From Marvinbryantia formatexigens DSM 14469 (GTDB taxonomy: Bacteria; Bacillota; Clostridia; Lachnospirales; Lachnospiraceae), in assembly GCF_025148285.1 (NCBI RefSeq), contig NZ_CP102268.1, forward strand, positions 3,751,501-3,815,500: a stretch of DNA of 64,000 nt, written 5' to 3'. The notes under the pieces were generated by a model. It saw only the letters and a program-made list of their open reading frames with translations, ran no database searches and had not been told where the DNA came from. Position 1 is the stretch's first letter. Each line of letters begins with the position of its first letter. A program made the translations under genes and the position numbers. Shown in pieces: positions 1 through 7,906 of this stretch.

Positions 1-730
1 TATCGGAAACCGCATTGAGGAGGTCTGCCGGAAGGCGGATGTGGAGGTGGCATACACCTTCCAGTCACTGGAGGATCTGCCGGAGGGGGTAACTGTTCCG
101 GAAGGACGCACAAAGCCCTGGGGGACGGGGCAGGCGGTGCTCTGCTGCAGGGATATTATCAAAGAGCCGTTTGCGGTGATAAATGCGGACGATTATTATG
201 GAAAGCAGGCATACATCAGACTGCATGATTTTCTGCAGGAGTATTCTCCCGAAGAGCCGTACCGCTTCTGTATGGCGGGCTTTATTCTGAAAAATACCCT
301 CAGTGATAACGGCGGCGTGACGCGCGGAATCTGCCGTGTGAATGAGAATGGCTTTCTGGAGGACGTGGTGGAGACGCATGATATCGTAAAGACTGCGCAG
401 GGGGCTGAGGCGGATGGCGTCCCGGTGGACACCGGAAGTCACGTTTCCATGAATATGTGGGGACTGACGCCGGAGTTTATGGGATTGCTGGAAGAGGGCT
501 TTACGTCATTTTTCCGCGACATTTCCGGGAAGGAATTAAAGGCGGAGTATCTGCTTCCGACATACATAGGAGAGCTTCTGCGCGAGAAAAAAGTGACGGT
601 GGAGATGCTGGAGACGACGGATAAGTGGTTTGGCGTTACCTACAAGGACGATAAACCTGCGGTGATGGAAGCCTTTAAAAAGCTGATTGCGGACGGAGTA
701 TACCGGGAAGATCTGTTTTCCGATATGTAA
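1..730 (+). CDS. Nucleotidyltransferase family protein (3' part; 5' end outside window)
   Basis: The frame is open from base 2 to a TAA at 728-730, so the true start lies upstream of the window. The visible 242 residues contain the nucleotide-binding style motif GTGQAVL and the acidic NADDYYG motif, as in the sugar-phosphate nucleotidyltransferase / MobA-like NTP transferase fold. Such enzymes join a nucleotide to a sugar phosphate or similar acceptor in the cytoplasm. The sugar or alditol substrate cannot be told from this part, and the N-terminal glycine-rich loop is missing from view. A terminator lies 70 bases downstream, so the gene ends a transcription unit and is not co-transcribed with the Dlt-like operon. 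The family call is firm; the exact substrate is unknown. Confidence 0.75.
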   Translation, partial: IGNRIEEVCRKADVEVAYTFQSLEDLPEGVTVPEGRTKPWGTGQAVLCCRDIIKEPFAVINADDYYGKQAYIRLHDFLQEYSPEEPYRFCMAGFILKNTLSDNGGVTRGICRVNENGFLEDVVETHDIVKTAQGAEADGVPVDTGSHVSMNMWGLTPEFMGLLEEGFTSFFRDISGKELKAEYLLPTYIGELLREKKVTVEMLETTDKWFGVTYKDDKPAVMEAFKKLIADGVYREDLFSDM

Positions 731-761
731 TGTCCGGGGGCATGTCAGAGCATATCACCTG

Positions 762-783
762 GACGTTTTTGTCGTATGCATGG
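762..783 (+). repeat. 22-bp dispersed sequence, copy 1
   Basis: This 22-base sequence starts GACGTTTTTG and ends TATGCATGG. It is identical to the reverse complement of 56576-56597. Here it stands 14 bases before a terminator hairpin, and the distant copy stands in the same orientation relative to its own hairpin. Confidence 0.7.
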
Positions 784-797
784 AAACAGAAAAAGAA

Positions 798-836
798 AAC
801 CCCCGCCGGATGACGGACCGACGGGGGTTCTTTTTT
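798..836. terminator. Bidirectional rho-independent terminator
   Basis: Eight perfect pairs (798-805 with 822-829, AACCCCCG/CGGGGGTT) are followed by a T-rich tract on the plus strand. On the other side an A-rich tract serves as a U tract for the minus strand. It ends the nucleotidyltransferase unit and also the convergent rpsT. Confidence 0.85.
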
Positions 837-876
837 GTTTCTGTAATATAAGGCAGGGCAGCAGTCCCCTGGCTTA

Positions 877-1137
877 TTACATATTATTTACAAGCTTCGC
901 TAAACGGGAAACTTTTCTTGCAGCATTATTTTTATGGTAAACGCCCTTCTTTGCTGCTTTGTCAATAACAGATGTAGCAGACAGCAGAGCCTCGCTGGCA
1001 GCAGCCTTATCCTGTGCGGCAACGGCAGCTTCTACTTTCTTTATAGCTGTCTTAACGCCGGATTTGATGGACTTGTTGCGCATAGCCTTTGTTCTGTTTA
1101 CCAGAATACGCTTTTTCGCAGATTTAATGTTAGCCAA
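877..1137 (-). CDS. rpsT: 30S ribosomal protein S20
   Basis: This encodes 86 residues, the normal size for S20, which binds 16S rRNA early in small-subunit assembly. The N-terminus ANIKSAKKRI and the lysine/alanine-rich helical body are typical. The start is a TTG at 1137: it gives the expected N-terminus and has a GGAGGTG ribosome binding site at the right distance. A longer reading from an upstream ATG would bury that site and add an atypical leader. The gene is monocistronic, with a good promoter upstream (1235-1263) and the shared terminator at 798-836. Confidence 0.95.
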   Translation of the reverse strand: MANIKSAKKRILVNRTKAMRNKSIKSGVKTAIKKVEAAVAAQDKAAASEALLSATSVIDKAAKKGVYHKNNAARKVSRLAKLVNNM

Positions 1138-1234
1138 TTCCCAGACACCTCCAAAATATTTTCCATTCGTTTTCATCTTAAAGTGTGTTATGTTAATCCC
1201 GGACACGGACGTTCTAACATACACATACTTCTAT

Positions 1235-1263
1235 ATTTTAGTGCATCCGGTTCGCCATGTCAA
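1235..1263 (-). promoter_or_regulatory. SigA-type promoter of rpsT
   Basis: On the minus strand there is a perfect -35 TTGACA (1263-1258), a 17-base spacer and a -10 TAAAAT (1240-1235). This leaves a leader of about 90 bases before the rpsT TTG start. Confidence 0.8.
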
Positions 1264-1337
1264 TACAAAAATTATACTTTTTTATTTCAAAAATCCTACA
1301 AATTTGTTTCATTTTTCTCACATTTTTATCACAAGTA

Positions 1338-1346
1338 TGTTATAAT
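1338..1346 (+). promoter_or_regulatory. Extended -10 promoter of the Dlt-like operon
   Basis: TGTTATAAT is a perfect -10 (1341-1346) preceded by the extended TGn element. No good -35 is present 17 bases upstream, which fits an extended -10 promoter. It lies about 50 bases before the adenylation gene start and runs divergently from the rpsT promoter. Confidence 0.6.
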
Positions 1347-1394
1347 ATGAGCCGAGGGAGAAACAGACCCAAAAAACAATCAGAGGATTTTTTT

Positions 1395-3167
1395 ATGATT
1401 ACGAATGTGTTGGATTATCTGGAGCGCTCGGCGGCGCGGTTTCCGGAGAAAACGGCTTTCGCGGACCAGACGTGCCGGGTTTCCTACCGGGAGCTTGAGA
1501 AGCGCGCAAAGGCGCTCGGCAGCAGAATTGCCGGATATGGTTACCGGAATCAGCCGGTGGTGGTGGCGACCAATCACTCGGCAGAGTGCCTTGTCACCTT
1601 TCTGGCTGTCGTATACAGCGGAAATTTTTATGTTCCGGTGGATGTGAAGCTGCCTGCGGCGCGTATCCGTGCGATTCTGGAGGTTACGCAGCCGGCGCTT
1701 GTCATTGTTCCGCAGAAGGAGATGGAGAAATTCCAGGAATTTGTGCCGGAGGATAAGCTGCTCATCCGCGAGGAGCAGCAGGGGCTGCAGGCGGATGAGG
1801 CGCTGCTGGCGGACATCCGGAGACGTCATCTGGATACAGACCCGCTGTATGTGATATTTACCTCCGGCTCTACGGGTGTGCCGAAGGGGGTGCTTATCTG
1901 CCACCGCTCGGTAATCGACCTTGCGGAGCAGTTTGCGGAAGCGTTTCAGTTTGATGAGACGGAGGTATTTGCCAATCAGGCGCCCTTCGATTTTGACGTG
2001 TCAGTAAAGGATATTTACTGCACGCTGCGCAACGCGGCGTCGCTGTACATTGTGCCGCAGGCGATGTTTTCCATGCCGAAGGGGCTGGTGCCTTATTTAA
2101 ATGAGCATAAGGTGACGACGATTATCTGGGCGGTATCGGCGCTGAGTATCCTCTCATCCATGAAGGTGCTGGAAAAGAGCAGACCGCTTTATCTGAAGAA
2201 GGTGATGTTCTCCGGGGAAGTGATGCCCATGAAGGTGCTGAACGACTGGAAGCGGCAGCTCCCGGACGCCATGTATGTCAATCTGTACGGACCGACGGAG
2301 ATTACCTGCAACTGTACCTATTATATACTGGACAGGGAGTTTTCCGACCAGGAGACGCTGCCGATCGGAGGCGCTTTTCCGAATACGGAGATTCTTCTGC
2401 TGGATGAGAAGGGACAGGAGGTGGCGGATGGAGAGACCGGTGAGATCTGTGTGCGGGGAACCTGTCTCTCGCACGGCTATTACCGCAATCCGGAGGCGAC
2501 GGAGGCGGCGTTCAGACAGAACCCGCGCAACACATCATATCCGGAGAAGATTTATCATACGGGCGATTACGGGCGCAGAAATGAGCAGGGTCTGCTGATG
2601 TTTGCCGCCAGGCGCGACTGGCAGATCAAGCACATGGGGCACCGTATCGAGCTTTCGGAGATTGAAAGCGCCGTCAATGCGTTTCCGTGGATCGTGCGCT
2701 GCTGCTGCCAGTATGATGAGGCGAAGGGAAAAATTGTTCTTATCTACCAGGCAGAGGAGCCGTGCGACGGCAGGATTATCAGAGAGCTGCAGAATTATCT
2801 GCCCAAATATATGTGCCCGAACCGTCTTATCTGGATGAAGCAGATGCCGATGAACCAGCGCGGGAAAACAGACCGCGTATTTCTGAAGCAGAGGTTTATT
2901 GAACAGGCAGGAGAGGATCTGTGCAAAGAGGCGGTGCTGCTGGGCGGCGGCAAAGCGGCAGAGCAGTGGAAGCAGGCGCTGACCGGGCGGGGCGTTCACT
3001 GCGTGAGTCTGGATATGGAGGACGATGCGGCAGAGACGTATCTCTCCCAGATATGCACGCCCACGCTGGTCGGGGAGTTCTGCGAGGACTGCCGGCTGCC
3101 GCAGAGCGTGCTGGATAATCCCTATCTTTTCTTTGCAGAAGAGAAAGAGACGGGAGGTGAGGCATGA
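1395..3167 (+). CDS. DltA-like amino acid adenylation enzyme
   Basis: This 590-residue AMP-forming ligase of the ANL superfamily is expected to activate a carboxylic acid, probably an amino acid, with ATP and load it on the carrier protein encoded at 4038. Motif A3, TSGSTGVPKG, is at residues 156-165. NLYGPTEIT (A5), YHTGDYG (A7), the GHRIELSEIE hinge (A8) and the catalytic-lysine motif NQRGKTDR (lysine about residue 490) are all present. DltA proteins are about 500 residues; this one carries roughly 85 extra C-terminal residues of unknown role. ATG 1395 has AGAGGA upstream, and a longer in-frame reading starts inside the promoter. The stop overlaps the next start by ATGA. The substrate could be D-alanine or something else. 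Confidence 0.85.
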   Translation: MITNVLDYLERSAARFPEKTAFADQTCRVSYRELEKRAKALGSRIAGYGYRNQPVVVATNHSAECLVTFLAVVYSGNFYVPVDVKLPAARIRAILEVTQPALVIVPQKEMEKFQEFVPEDKLLIREEQQGLQADEALLADIRRRHLDTDPLYVIFTSGSTGVPKGVLICHRSVIDLAEQFAEAFQFDETEVFANQAPFDFDVSVKDIYCTLRNAASLYIVPQAMFSMPKGLVPYLNEHKVTTIIWAVSALSILSSMKVLEKSRPLYLKKVMFSGEVMPMKVLNDWKRQLPDAMYVNLYGPTEITCNCTYYILDREFSDQETLPIGGAFPNTEILLLDEKGQEVADGETGEICVRGTCLSHGYYRNPEATEAAFRQNPRNTSYPEKIYHTGDYGRRNEQGLLMFAARRDWQIKHMGHRIELSEIESAVNAFPWIVRCCCQYDEAKGKIVLIYQAEEPCDGRIIRELQNYLPKYMCPNRLIWMKQMPMNQRGKTDRVFLKQRFIEQAGEDLCKEAVLLGGGKAAEQWKQALTGRGVHCVSLDMEDDAAETYLSQICTPTLVGEFCEDCRLPQSVLDNPYLFFAEEKETGGEA

Positions 3168-4006
3168 TGGAGAAGATGACCTCCGCAGAGCTGTTTGGCG
3201 GACGGGTGAGGGAATTTAAAAAGAAAAACCGTCCGGTTGTCACCAACTGCTTTTTCGTGCCGTCCGAGGTGGAGGATATGGTCCGGCAGGAGAAGCTGTA
3301 TGTGGAGGAAACGGAAGGCGCCCTCTGCATCCAGGTGCGGGAGACGTATTACAGCCGCCTGTACTATTACATGAGGGCGGACGCAGAGCTTCCGGCGCTT
3401 TCAGACTGGAAGCAGCCGGTGATTCTGGATACGGTGTTCCGCGGGGACGAGACGGCGGCGCTGGAAAAATGCGGGGTTTCCCGCTGGTGCGCGCACGGCT
3501 TTGCGCCGTATAAGCGTTATCGCAGAATGGAATGCGCAAAAGAGGACTTCTGCCCGCCGGCGGACCAGACGGAGAAGCTCGCCGCATATCCAATCGTGCC
3601 GCTTGCGCCGGAGGATTATCCGGCGGTGGCAGCGCTGTGGGAGAGCAGCCTGGATATTTACAGCACCCTGCTTCCGGGAGCGGCGGAGTTTGCCGGATAC
3701 TGTGAAAAAAAGCAGGTAATCGGTATGCGGCTGCCGGACGGGACGGCGGGGGCGGTGATCATGGCGCTTCCGAAAGGAAAGACGGGTTTTATGCAGCACC
3801 TGGTCGTAAGCAGCGGCTTTCGCGGGCTTGGCATGGGAAGAACGCTTTTTTGCGGCGCGACGGAGTACCTTCTGACGGAAGGCGGCGCCAGTAAGGTGAA
3901 TTTCTGGGTAGATGAAGAAAATAAACATGCTATTGCTATTTATCAGAAAATGGGTTATATATATGATGGGATTATCTCACGGCAGTTTCTGCTGAGAGAA
4001 AAATAA
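3164..4006 (+). CDS. GNAT family N-acetyltransferase in the Dlt-like operon
   Basis: This encodes 280 residues. The C-terminal half (about 150-280) is a GNAT fold: the acetyl-CoA pyrophosphate loop RGLGMG lies near residue 220, and a NKHAIAIYQKMGY segment is typical of the last strand and helix. The N-terminal 140 residues match no family I can name and may be a degenerate second GNAT half. The gene is translationally coupled to the adenylation gene through ATGA. Canonical dlt operons have no such gene, so it may acylate the amino group of the activated residue or the glycan. The fold is clear but the substrate is unknown. Confidence 0.8.
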   Translation: MMEKMTSAELFGGRVREFKKKNRPVVTNCFFVPSEVEDMVRQEKLYVEETEGALCIQVRETYYSRLYYYMRADAELPALSDWKQPVILDTVFRGDETAALEKCGVSRWCAHGFAPYKRYRRMECAKEDFCPPADQTEKLAAYPIVPLAPEDYPAVAALWESSLDIYSTLLPGAAEFAGYCEKKQVIGMRLPDGTAGAVIMALPKGKTGFMQHLVVSSGFRGLGMGRTLFCGATEYLLTEGGASKVNFWVDEENKHAIAIYQKMGYIYDGIISRQFLLREK

Positions 4007-4037
4007 GAAAGATAACCAGAAAGAGGAGAGTAAACAC

Positions 4038-4268
4038 ATGGAACAGTTAATGGAAATTTTAAAGGAACTCAGACCGGATGTAGACTTTGAGGCAGAAAAG
4101 GCGCTGATTGACGATGCGATTCTGGACTCCTTCGACATTGTTTCCCTCATTGGAGAGCTGAATGACGCATTTGGCGTGGAAATCGAGTTTGAGGACATGG
4201 AGCCGGAAAACTTTAACAGCGCGGAGGATATGTACAAACTGATTCAGAGGCTGCAGCAGGAGGCATAA
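4038..4268 (+). CDS. Acyl carrier protein, DltC-like
   Basis: This 76-residue acidic protein matches the length of DltC (about 78). The phosphopantetheine attachment site is the DSFD motif with serine 31, followed by the usual helix IVSLIGELNDAFGVEI. It should carry the residue activated by the adenylation enzyme as a thioester and hand it to the MBOAT protein. GAGGAG stands 11 bases before the ATG. It lies 31 bases after the GNAT gene and one base before the MBOAT gene, so all are in one transcript. It could also be called a peptidyl carrier protein. Confidence 0.85.
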   Translation: MEQLMEILKELRPDVDFEAEKALIDDAILDSFDIVSLIGELNDAFGVEIEFEDMEPENFNSAEDMYKLIQRLQQEA

Positions 4269-4269
4269 A

Positions 4270-5838
4270 ATGACAGTCAATTCACTGTTCTTTTTGCTGT
4301 TTCTGGGCATACTGTACTTGGTGTATTATGTGGTATGTCCTCTGAAGTACCGCTGGATAGCGCTGCTGGGCGCCAGTGTGATTTTTTATGCACTGGCGTG
4401 CGCGGCGTCCCCCGTCTATCTGGTGCTGACCAGCATCAGCATCTGGGCGGCAGGAATCGGGATGGAGCGTCTGGAGCAGGAATGCAGACAGATGATCGCC
4501 GGGAAAAAGGATTCGGCGGCGGCACTGAAAAAGCAGTACAAAAAGAAGAAAAAAAAGATTCTGACGATCGCGGTCATTTTCAATCTGGGTATTCTGTTAA
4601 TCTTAAAATACGGCGGGTTCTTTGCAGGAATCGGCAATACGCTGCTCTCCTTTACCGGCGTGCACATTCCTGTTCCAAAGTTTCTGATTCCGCTTGGTAT
4701 TTCGTATTATACATTAATTGCGATTGGTTATCTGATGGATATTTATAAGGGGAAAATACAGGCGCAGAAGAATTATGCAAAGCTTCTTTTATTTCTTGCG
4801 TATTTTCCGCAGATGACCCAGGGACCGATGAACCGTTATAAGCCGATGGCGGCGCAGCTTTACGAGGGACATACCTTCGATTATCATAACTTTTCCTATG
4901 GCTGTCAGCGGATGCTGTGGGGATTTTTTAAGAAAATGGTAGTGGCGGACAATCTGCGCCCGGTTATGCAGAGTATTTTTGATAATTACGCGCAGCTGAG
5001 CGGGATTACCTGTTTCCTCGGCTGCATTTATATGACGGTCTGGATGTATGCGGATTTCTCCGGCTATATGGATATCGTGGCAGGCGCCTCGGAGCTTTTC
5101 GGAATCCATATAGAAGAGAACTTCCGGCGGCCGTTTTTTGCACAGTCGCTGGCGGAATACTGGAGACGCTGGCATATAACCTTAAGCTCCTGGTTCCGCG
5201 ACTATATGTTTTATCCGCTGGCTGTTTCCTCGCCGGCTGCGAAATTCGGAAAGCTGGGGAGAAAATGGTTCGGAACGCGCGTGGGAAAGCTGTTCCCGTC
5301 TCTGTTTGCGCTGGTGTTTGTGTGGACAAGCACGGGACTGTGGCATGATGCGAGCTGGCGTTACATATTGTGGGGCGCGGCGAACGGCGTCTTTATCATG
5401 GGCGCCATGATTCTGGAGCCGTACTTTACAAAGGCGAAGGAATTTCTGCATATCCGGCAGGAGAGCAGGGGGTGGAAGTTGTTCTGCATCATAAGGACGT
5501 TTCTGCTGGTAAGCCTTCTGAAGGTATTTCCGGGACCGGCGGATACGGCGTCGACGCTGCAGTTTACGAAGAAGATTTTTACGGATATCCGTATGCCGGC
5601 GGGGTGGTCGGAGGTTCTTCCGGGGCTGTCGAAGGAGAACGTGCTCTTTCTTGGGTGCGCGCTGCTTCTGATGTTTGCGGTGGATCTGCTGCAGGAAAAG
5701 CAGCCGGTGCGCGATACCCTTGCGAAAAAACCGATGCTGGTGCGCTGGTTCTGCTATTTTGCAGTGCTGGGCGTGATTCTGGCAATCGGACAGTTTAACG
5801 TTTCGATGACGGGAGGATTTGCTTATGCGCAATTTTAA
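4270..5838 (+). CDS. MBOAT family membrane O-acyltransferase (DltB/AlgI-like)
   Basis: This 522-residue polytopic membrane protein of the MBOAT family shows the conserved WRRWHITLSSW segment (histidine 302) and the GLWHDASWRYILWG segment with the presumed catalytic histidine 359. DltB takes the acyl group from the carrier protein through a membrane funnel; AlgI acts similarly in alginate acetylation. Next to a DltA-like enzyme and a carrier protein, the DltB-like role is more likely. Its ribosome binding site (AGGAGG) lies in the last codons of the carrier gene, so the two are tightly coupled. The gene overlaps the next by 14 bases. Confidence 0.88.
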   Translation: MTVNSLFFLLFLGILYLVYYVVCPLKYRWIALLGASVIFYALACAASPVYLVLTSISIWAAGIGMERLEQECRQMIAGKKDSAAALKKQYKKKKKKILTIAVIFNLGILLILKYGGFFAGIGNTLLSFTGVHIPVPKFLIPLGISYYTLIAIGYLMDIYKGKIQAQKNYAKLLLFLAYFPQMTQGPMNRYKPMAAQLYEGHTFDYHNFSYGCQRMLWGFFKKMVVADNLRPVMQSIFDNYAQLSGITCFLGCIYMTVWMYADFSGYMDIVAGASELFGIHIEENFRRPFFAQSLAEYWRRWHITLSSWFRDYMFYPLAVSSPAAKFGKLGRKWFGTRVGKLFPSLFALVFVWTSTGLWHDASWRYILWGAANGVFIMGAMILEPYFTKAKEFLHIRQESRGWKLFCIIRTFLLVSLLKVFPGPADTASTLQFTKKIFTDIRMPAGWSEVLPGLSKENVLFLGCALLLMFAVDLLQEKQPVRDTLAKKPMLVRWFCYFAVLGVILAIGQFNVSMTGGFAYAQF

Positions 5839-6850
5839 AAAGGTCTTCCCGCGCATCTGTGCAGTGCTGGCGTTTGTGATTATTTTTGAAAGCGCCGTGC
5901 GTTTTGCCTATGAAGACTGGGATACGCTGACGACCGTCTCCAGAACGGAGCGCAGAGAGCTGACGGGGACACTGGATACGCTTTTCTGCGGGACTTCGGT
6001 GGTTTACCGCGCCGTCAACCCGGTGACTTACGATGAAAAAATGGGGACAAGCAGCTACAATACCGCCACGGCCTCGCAGCCGGTGAAGGGAACCTATTAT
6101 CTGATTCAGGAGGCGGTGGAGCAGAATCCCATTAAGGAGATTTATCTTGGCATCACGATCCCGACGCTGAAGGCGGAACGTCTGGACATCCGCTATGTGT
6201 CGGCATTTGAAAATATGCTCACCTGGAAATGGAAGCTGCGCTATCTGATGTCCCTGAAGAGCGAGCCGATTCTTACGACGGCGCTTTTCTATTCGACGCG
6301 CGTGGAGCATTATTACCAGCCGCGGCTGGTGCTGGAAAATGTGAAGAGCAAGCTGACAAATAAAAAGGCGCGGACCTACGGGCAGCGTGGCTTCCGCGCG
6401 TCAAATAAGGTCTATAAGGGCGGAGGCGGTTCTGAGAAAAACAGCGACGGGAATTACTGGGATGGTACACTTGGCGCAGAGCAGATTGAACCGGAGACGC
6501 TGGAATATCTGAAAAAAATTGCAGAGTTCTGTAAGGAAAAAGATATTAAGTTTACCATTTTTATCGCTCCGTGGACGCAGGATTATATCGACGGGGCGGG
6601 CGACCTGGATGATATGAACCGCGTCTGCCAGGAGCTGGCGGAGGAGCTGGATATTGACTTTTACAATTTTCTTCTCTACAAAAACCGCCAGGAAGAGTTC
6701 GGAAACGATAAGTTTAAGGACACCCAGCACTTTAATAAAAAGGGTGGAAATACGTTTACGGACCTTCTGGCAGAGGTGGTAGCGAGTGAAAATCCGCAGG
6801 AATATTTTTATGACAGCATGGAAGAATTTGCGTATGCTCCGGGCAACTGA
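5825..6850 (+). CDS. DltD-like SGNH-fold protein, copy 1
   Basis: This encodes 341 residues with one N-terminal membrane helix (about 7-25) and an extracellular domain. Block I reads CGTS with serine 58 as candidate nucleophile, and block V reads DTQHFN with aspartate 299 and histidine 302. This Ser-Asp-His arrangement is that of DltD and AlgX/AlgJ-like SGNH acyltransferases, which move the acyl group from the MBOAT protein to a surface polymer. ATG 5825 is preferred over TTG 5819 because GGGAGGA at 5811-5817 is correctly spaced only for the ATG. It is closely similar to the next gene. Overall identity to true DltD looks low, so the acceptor is open. Confidence 0.7.
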   Translation: MRNFKKVFPRICAVLAFVIIFESAVRFAYEDWDTLTTVSRTERRELTGTLDTLFCGTSVVYRAVNPVTYDEKMGTSSYNTATASQPVKGTYYLIQEAVEQNPIKEIYLGITIPTLKAERLDIRYVSAFENMLTWKWKLRYLMSLKSEPILTTALFYSTRVEHYYQPRLVLENVKSKLTNKKARTYGQRGFRASNKVYKGGGGSEKNSDGNYWDGTLGAEQIEPETLEYLKKIAEFCKEKDIKFTIFIAPWTQDYIDGAGDLDDMNRVCQELAEELDIDFYNFLLYKNRQEEFGNDKFKDTQHFNKKGGNTFTDLLAEVVASENPQEYFYDSMEEFAYAPGN

Positions 6851-6868
6851 CGGCGGGAGGAGCGGTTC

Positions 6869-7906
6869 ATGAAAAATGTGAAAAAGATAGTTGTCAGAGG
6901 CTGTGTGATACTGCTGTTTCTTGCCGCTTTTGAGGCTATGGCGCGTTTCTGTTACGAAAACTGGAAGACCTACCTGCTCACGTCAAAACGGGAGCGCACG
7001 GAAATGAAGGGGACGATTGAGACGCTGTACTGCGGGACATCGCTTGCCGCCCGTGCTTTTCAGCCGGCGGTCTTAGATGAGCTGCTCGGCACAACGGGCT
7101 TTAATCTTGCAAACAACTCGCAGCCGCTGAAGGGTACGTATTATCTTATCCGGGAAACCGTGGAGGAGAATCCGGTAAAGCAGATTTATCTGGCGCCGTC
7201 CATTTCGTCTCTGAAGGAAACGGCGAATGCACAGGAATATCTTTCCGCATACGAAAATCTGCGCACCGCGCGGTGGAAGGCGCGCTATCTGCTGTCTGTG
7301 CACAGTGAGGAGCTGACGGTATCGGCGCTGCTGTATTCCACGCGGGTGGAGGAGTATCTGGATTTAAAAACGGTGAAGGCAAATGTGAAAAATAAGCTGC
7401 AAAAGACAACGGTGAAGCGCTATTACGGGCAGCGCGGCTGGCGCGCGAGCCAGAAGCAGTACCAGGGGCAGAATGCCGGAAAGCAGAATAATTATCTGAA
7501 TTACTGGGATGGCGATGCGAAAGAGGCGCAAATCAGCGGGGAATCGCTGGAGTATCTTTATAAGATAGCGGATTTCTGCCGTGAGGAGAATATAGAGCTG
7601 TATCTGGTGCTTTTGCCGGTCACGCAGGATTATATTGACGGCGCGGGCGATATGGACAATCTGGATACGGTCTGCCGCGCGCTCGCCGAAGAACTGGATG
7701 CCGGCTATTATAATTTCATGCTGTATAAAGAGCGGCAGTCTGTTTTTACGGACGACAAATTCGGGGACACGAAGCATTTTAATGCGGAAGGCGGACCGTT
7801 ATTTTCGGAGATTTTCGCGGAGGTGCTGCAGAGCGGCAGCCCGCAGGAATATTTTTATGATACAATGAGTGATTTTAAGGGAAGCGTTAAGGAGGATGAA
7901 GAATGA
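6869..7906 (+). CDS. DltD-like SGNH-fold protein, copy 2
   Basis: This 345-residue paralogue of the preceding gene has the same layout: an N-terminal membrane helix, CGTS with serine 58, QPLKGTYYLI against QPVKGTYYLI, TQDYIDGAGD in both, and GDTKHFN with aspartate 300 and histidine 303. The copies are aligned almost end to end but have diverged well beyond a recent duplication. Both keep the catalytic triad, so both may be active, perhaps on two acceptors or as a heteromer. GGGAGGAG precedes the ATG. Its stop overlaps the next start by ATGA. Confidence 0.7.
   Translation: MKNVKKIVVRGCVILLFLAAFEAMARFCYENWKTYLLTSKRERTEMKGTIETLYCGTSLAARAFQPAVLDELLGTTGFNLANNSQPLKGTYYLIRETVEENPVKQIYLAPSISSLKETANAQEYLSAYENLRTARWKARYLLSVHSEELTVSALLYSTRVEEYLDLKTVKANVKNKLQKTTVKRYYGQRGWRASQKQYQGQNAGKQNNYLNYWDGDAKEAQISGESLEYLYKIADFCREENIELYLVLLPVTQDYIDGAGDMDNLDTVCRALAEELDAGYYNFMLYKERQSVFTDDKFGDTKHFNAEGGPLFSEIFAEVLQSGSPQEYFYDTMSDFKGSVKEDEE

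Noticed and set aside
934-1350. Two plus-strand open frames overlapping rpsT
   Set aside because: They lie opposite rpsT and its promoter and have no ribosome binding site.
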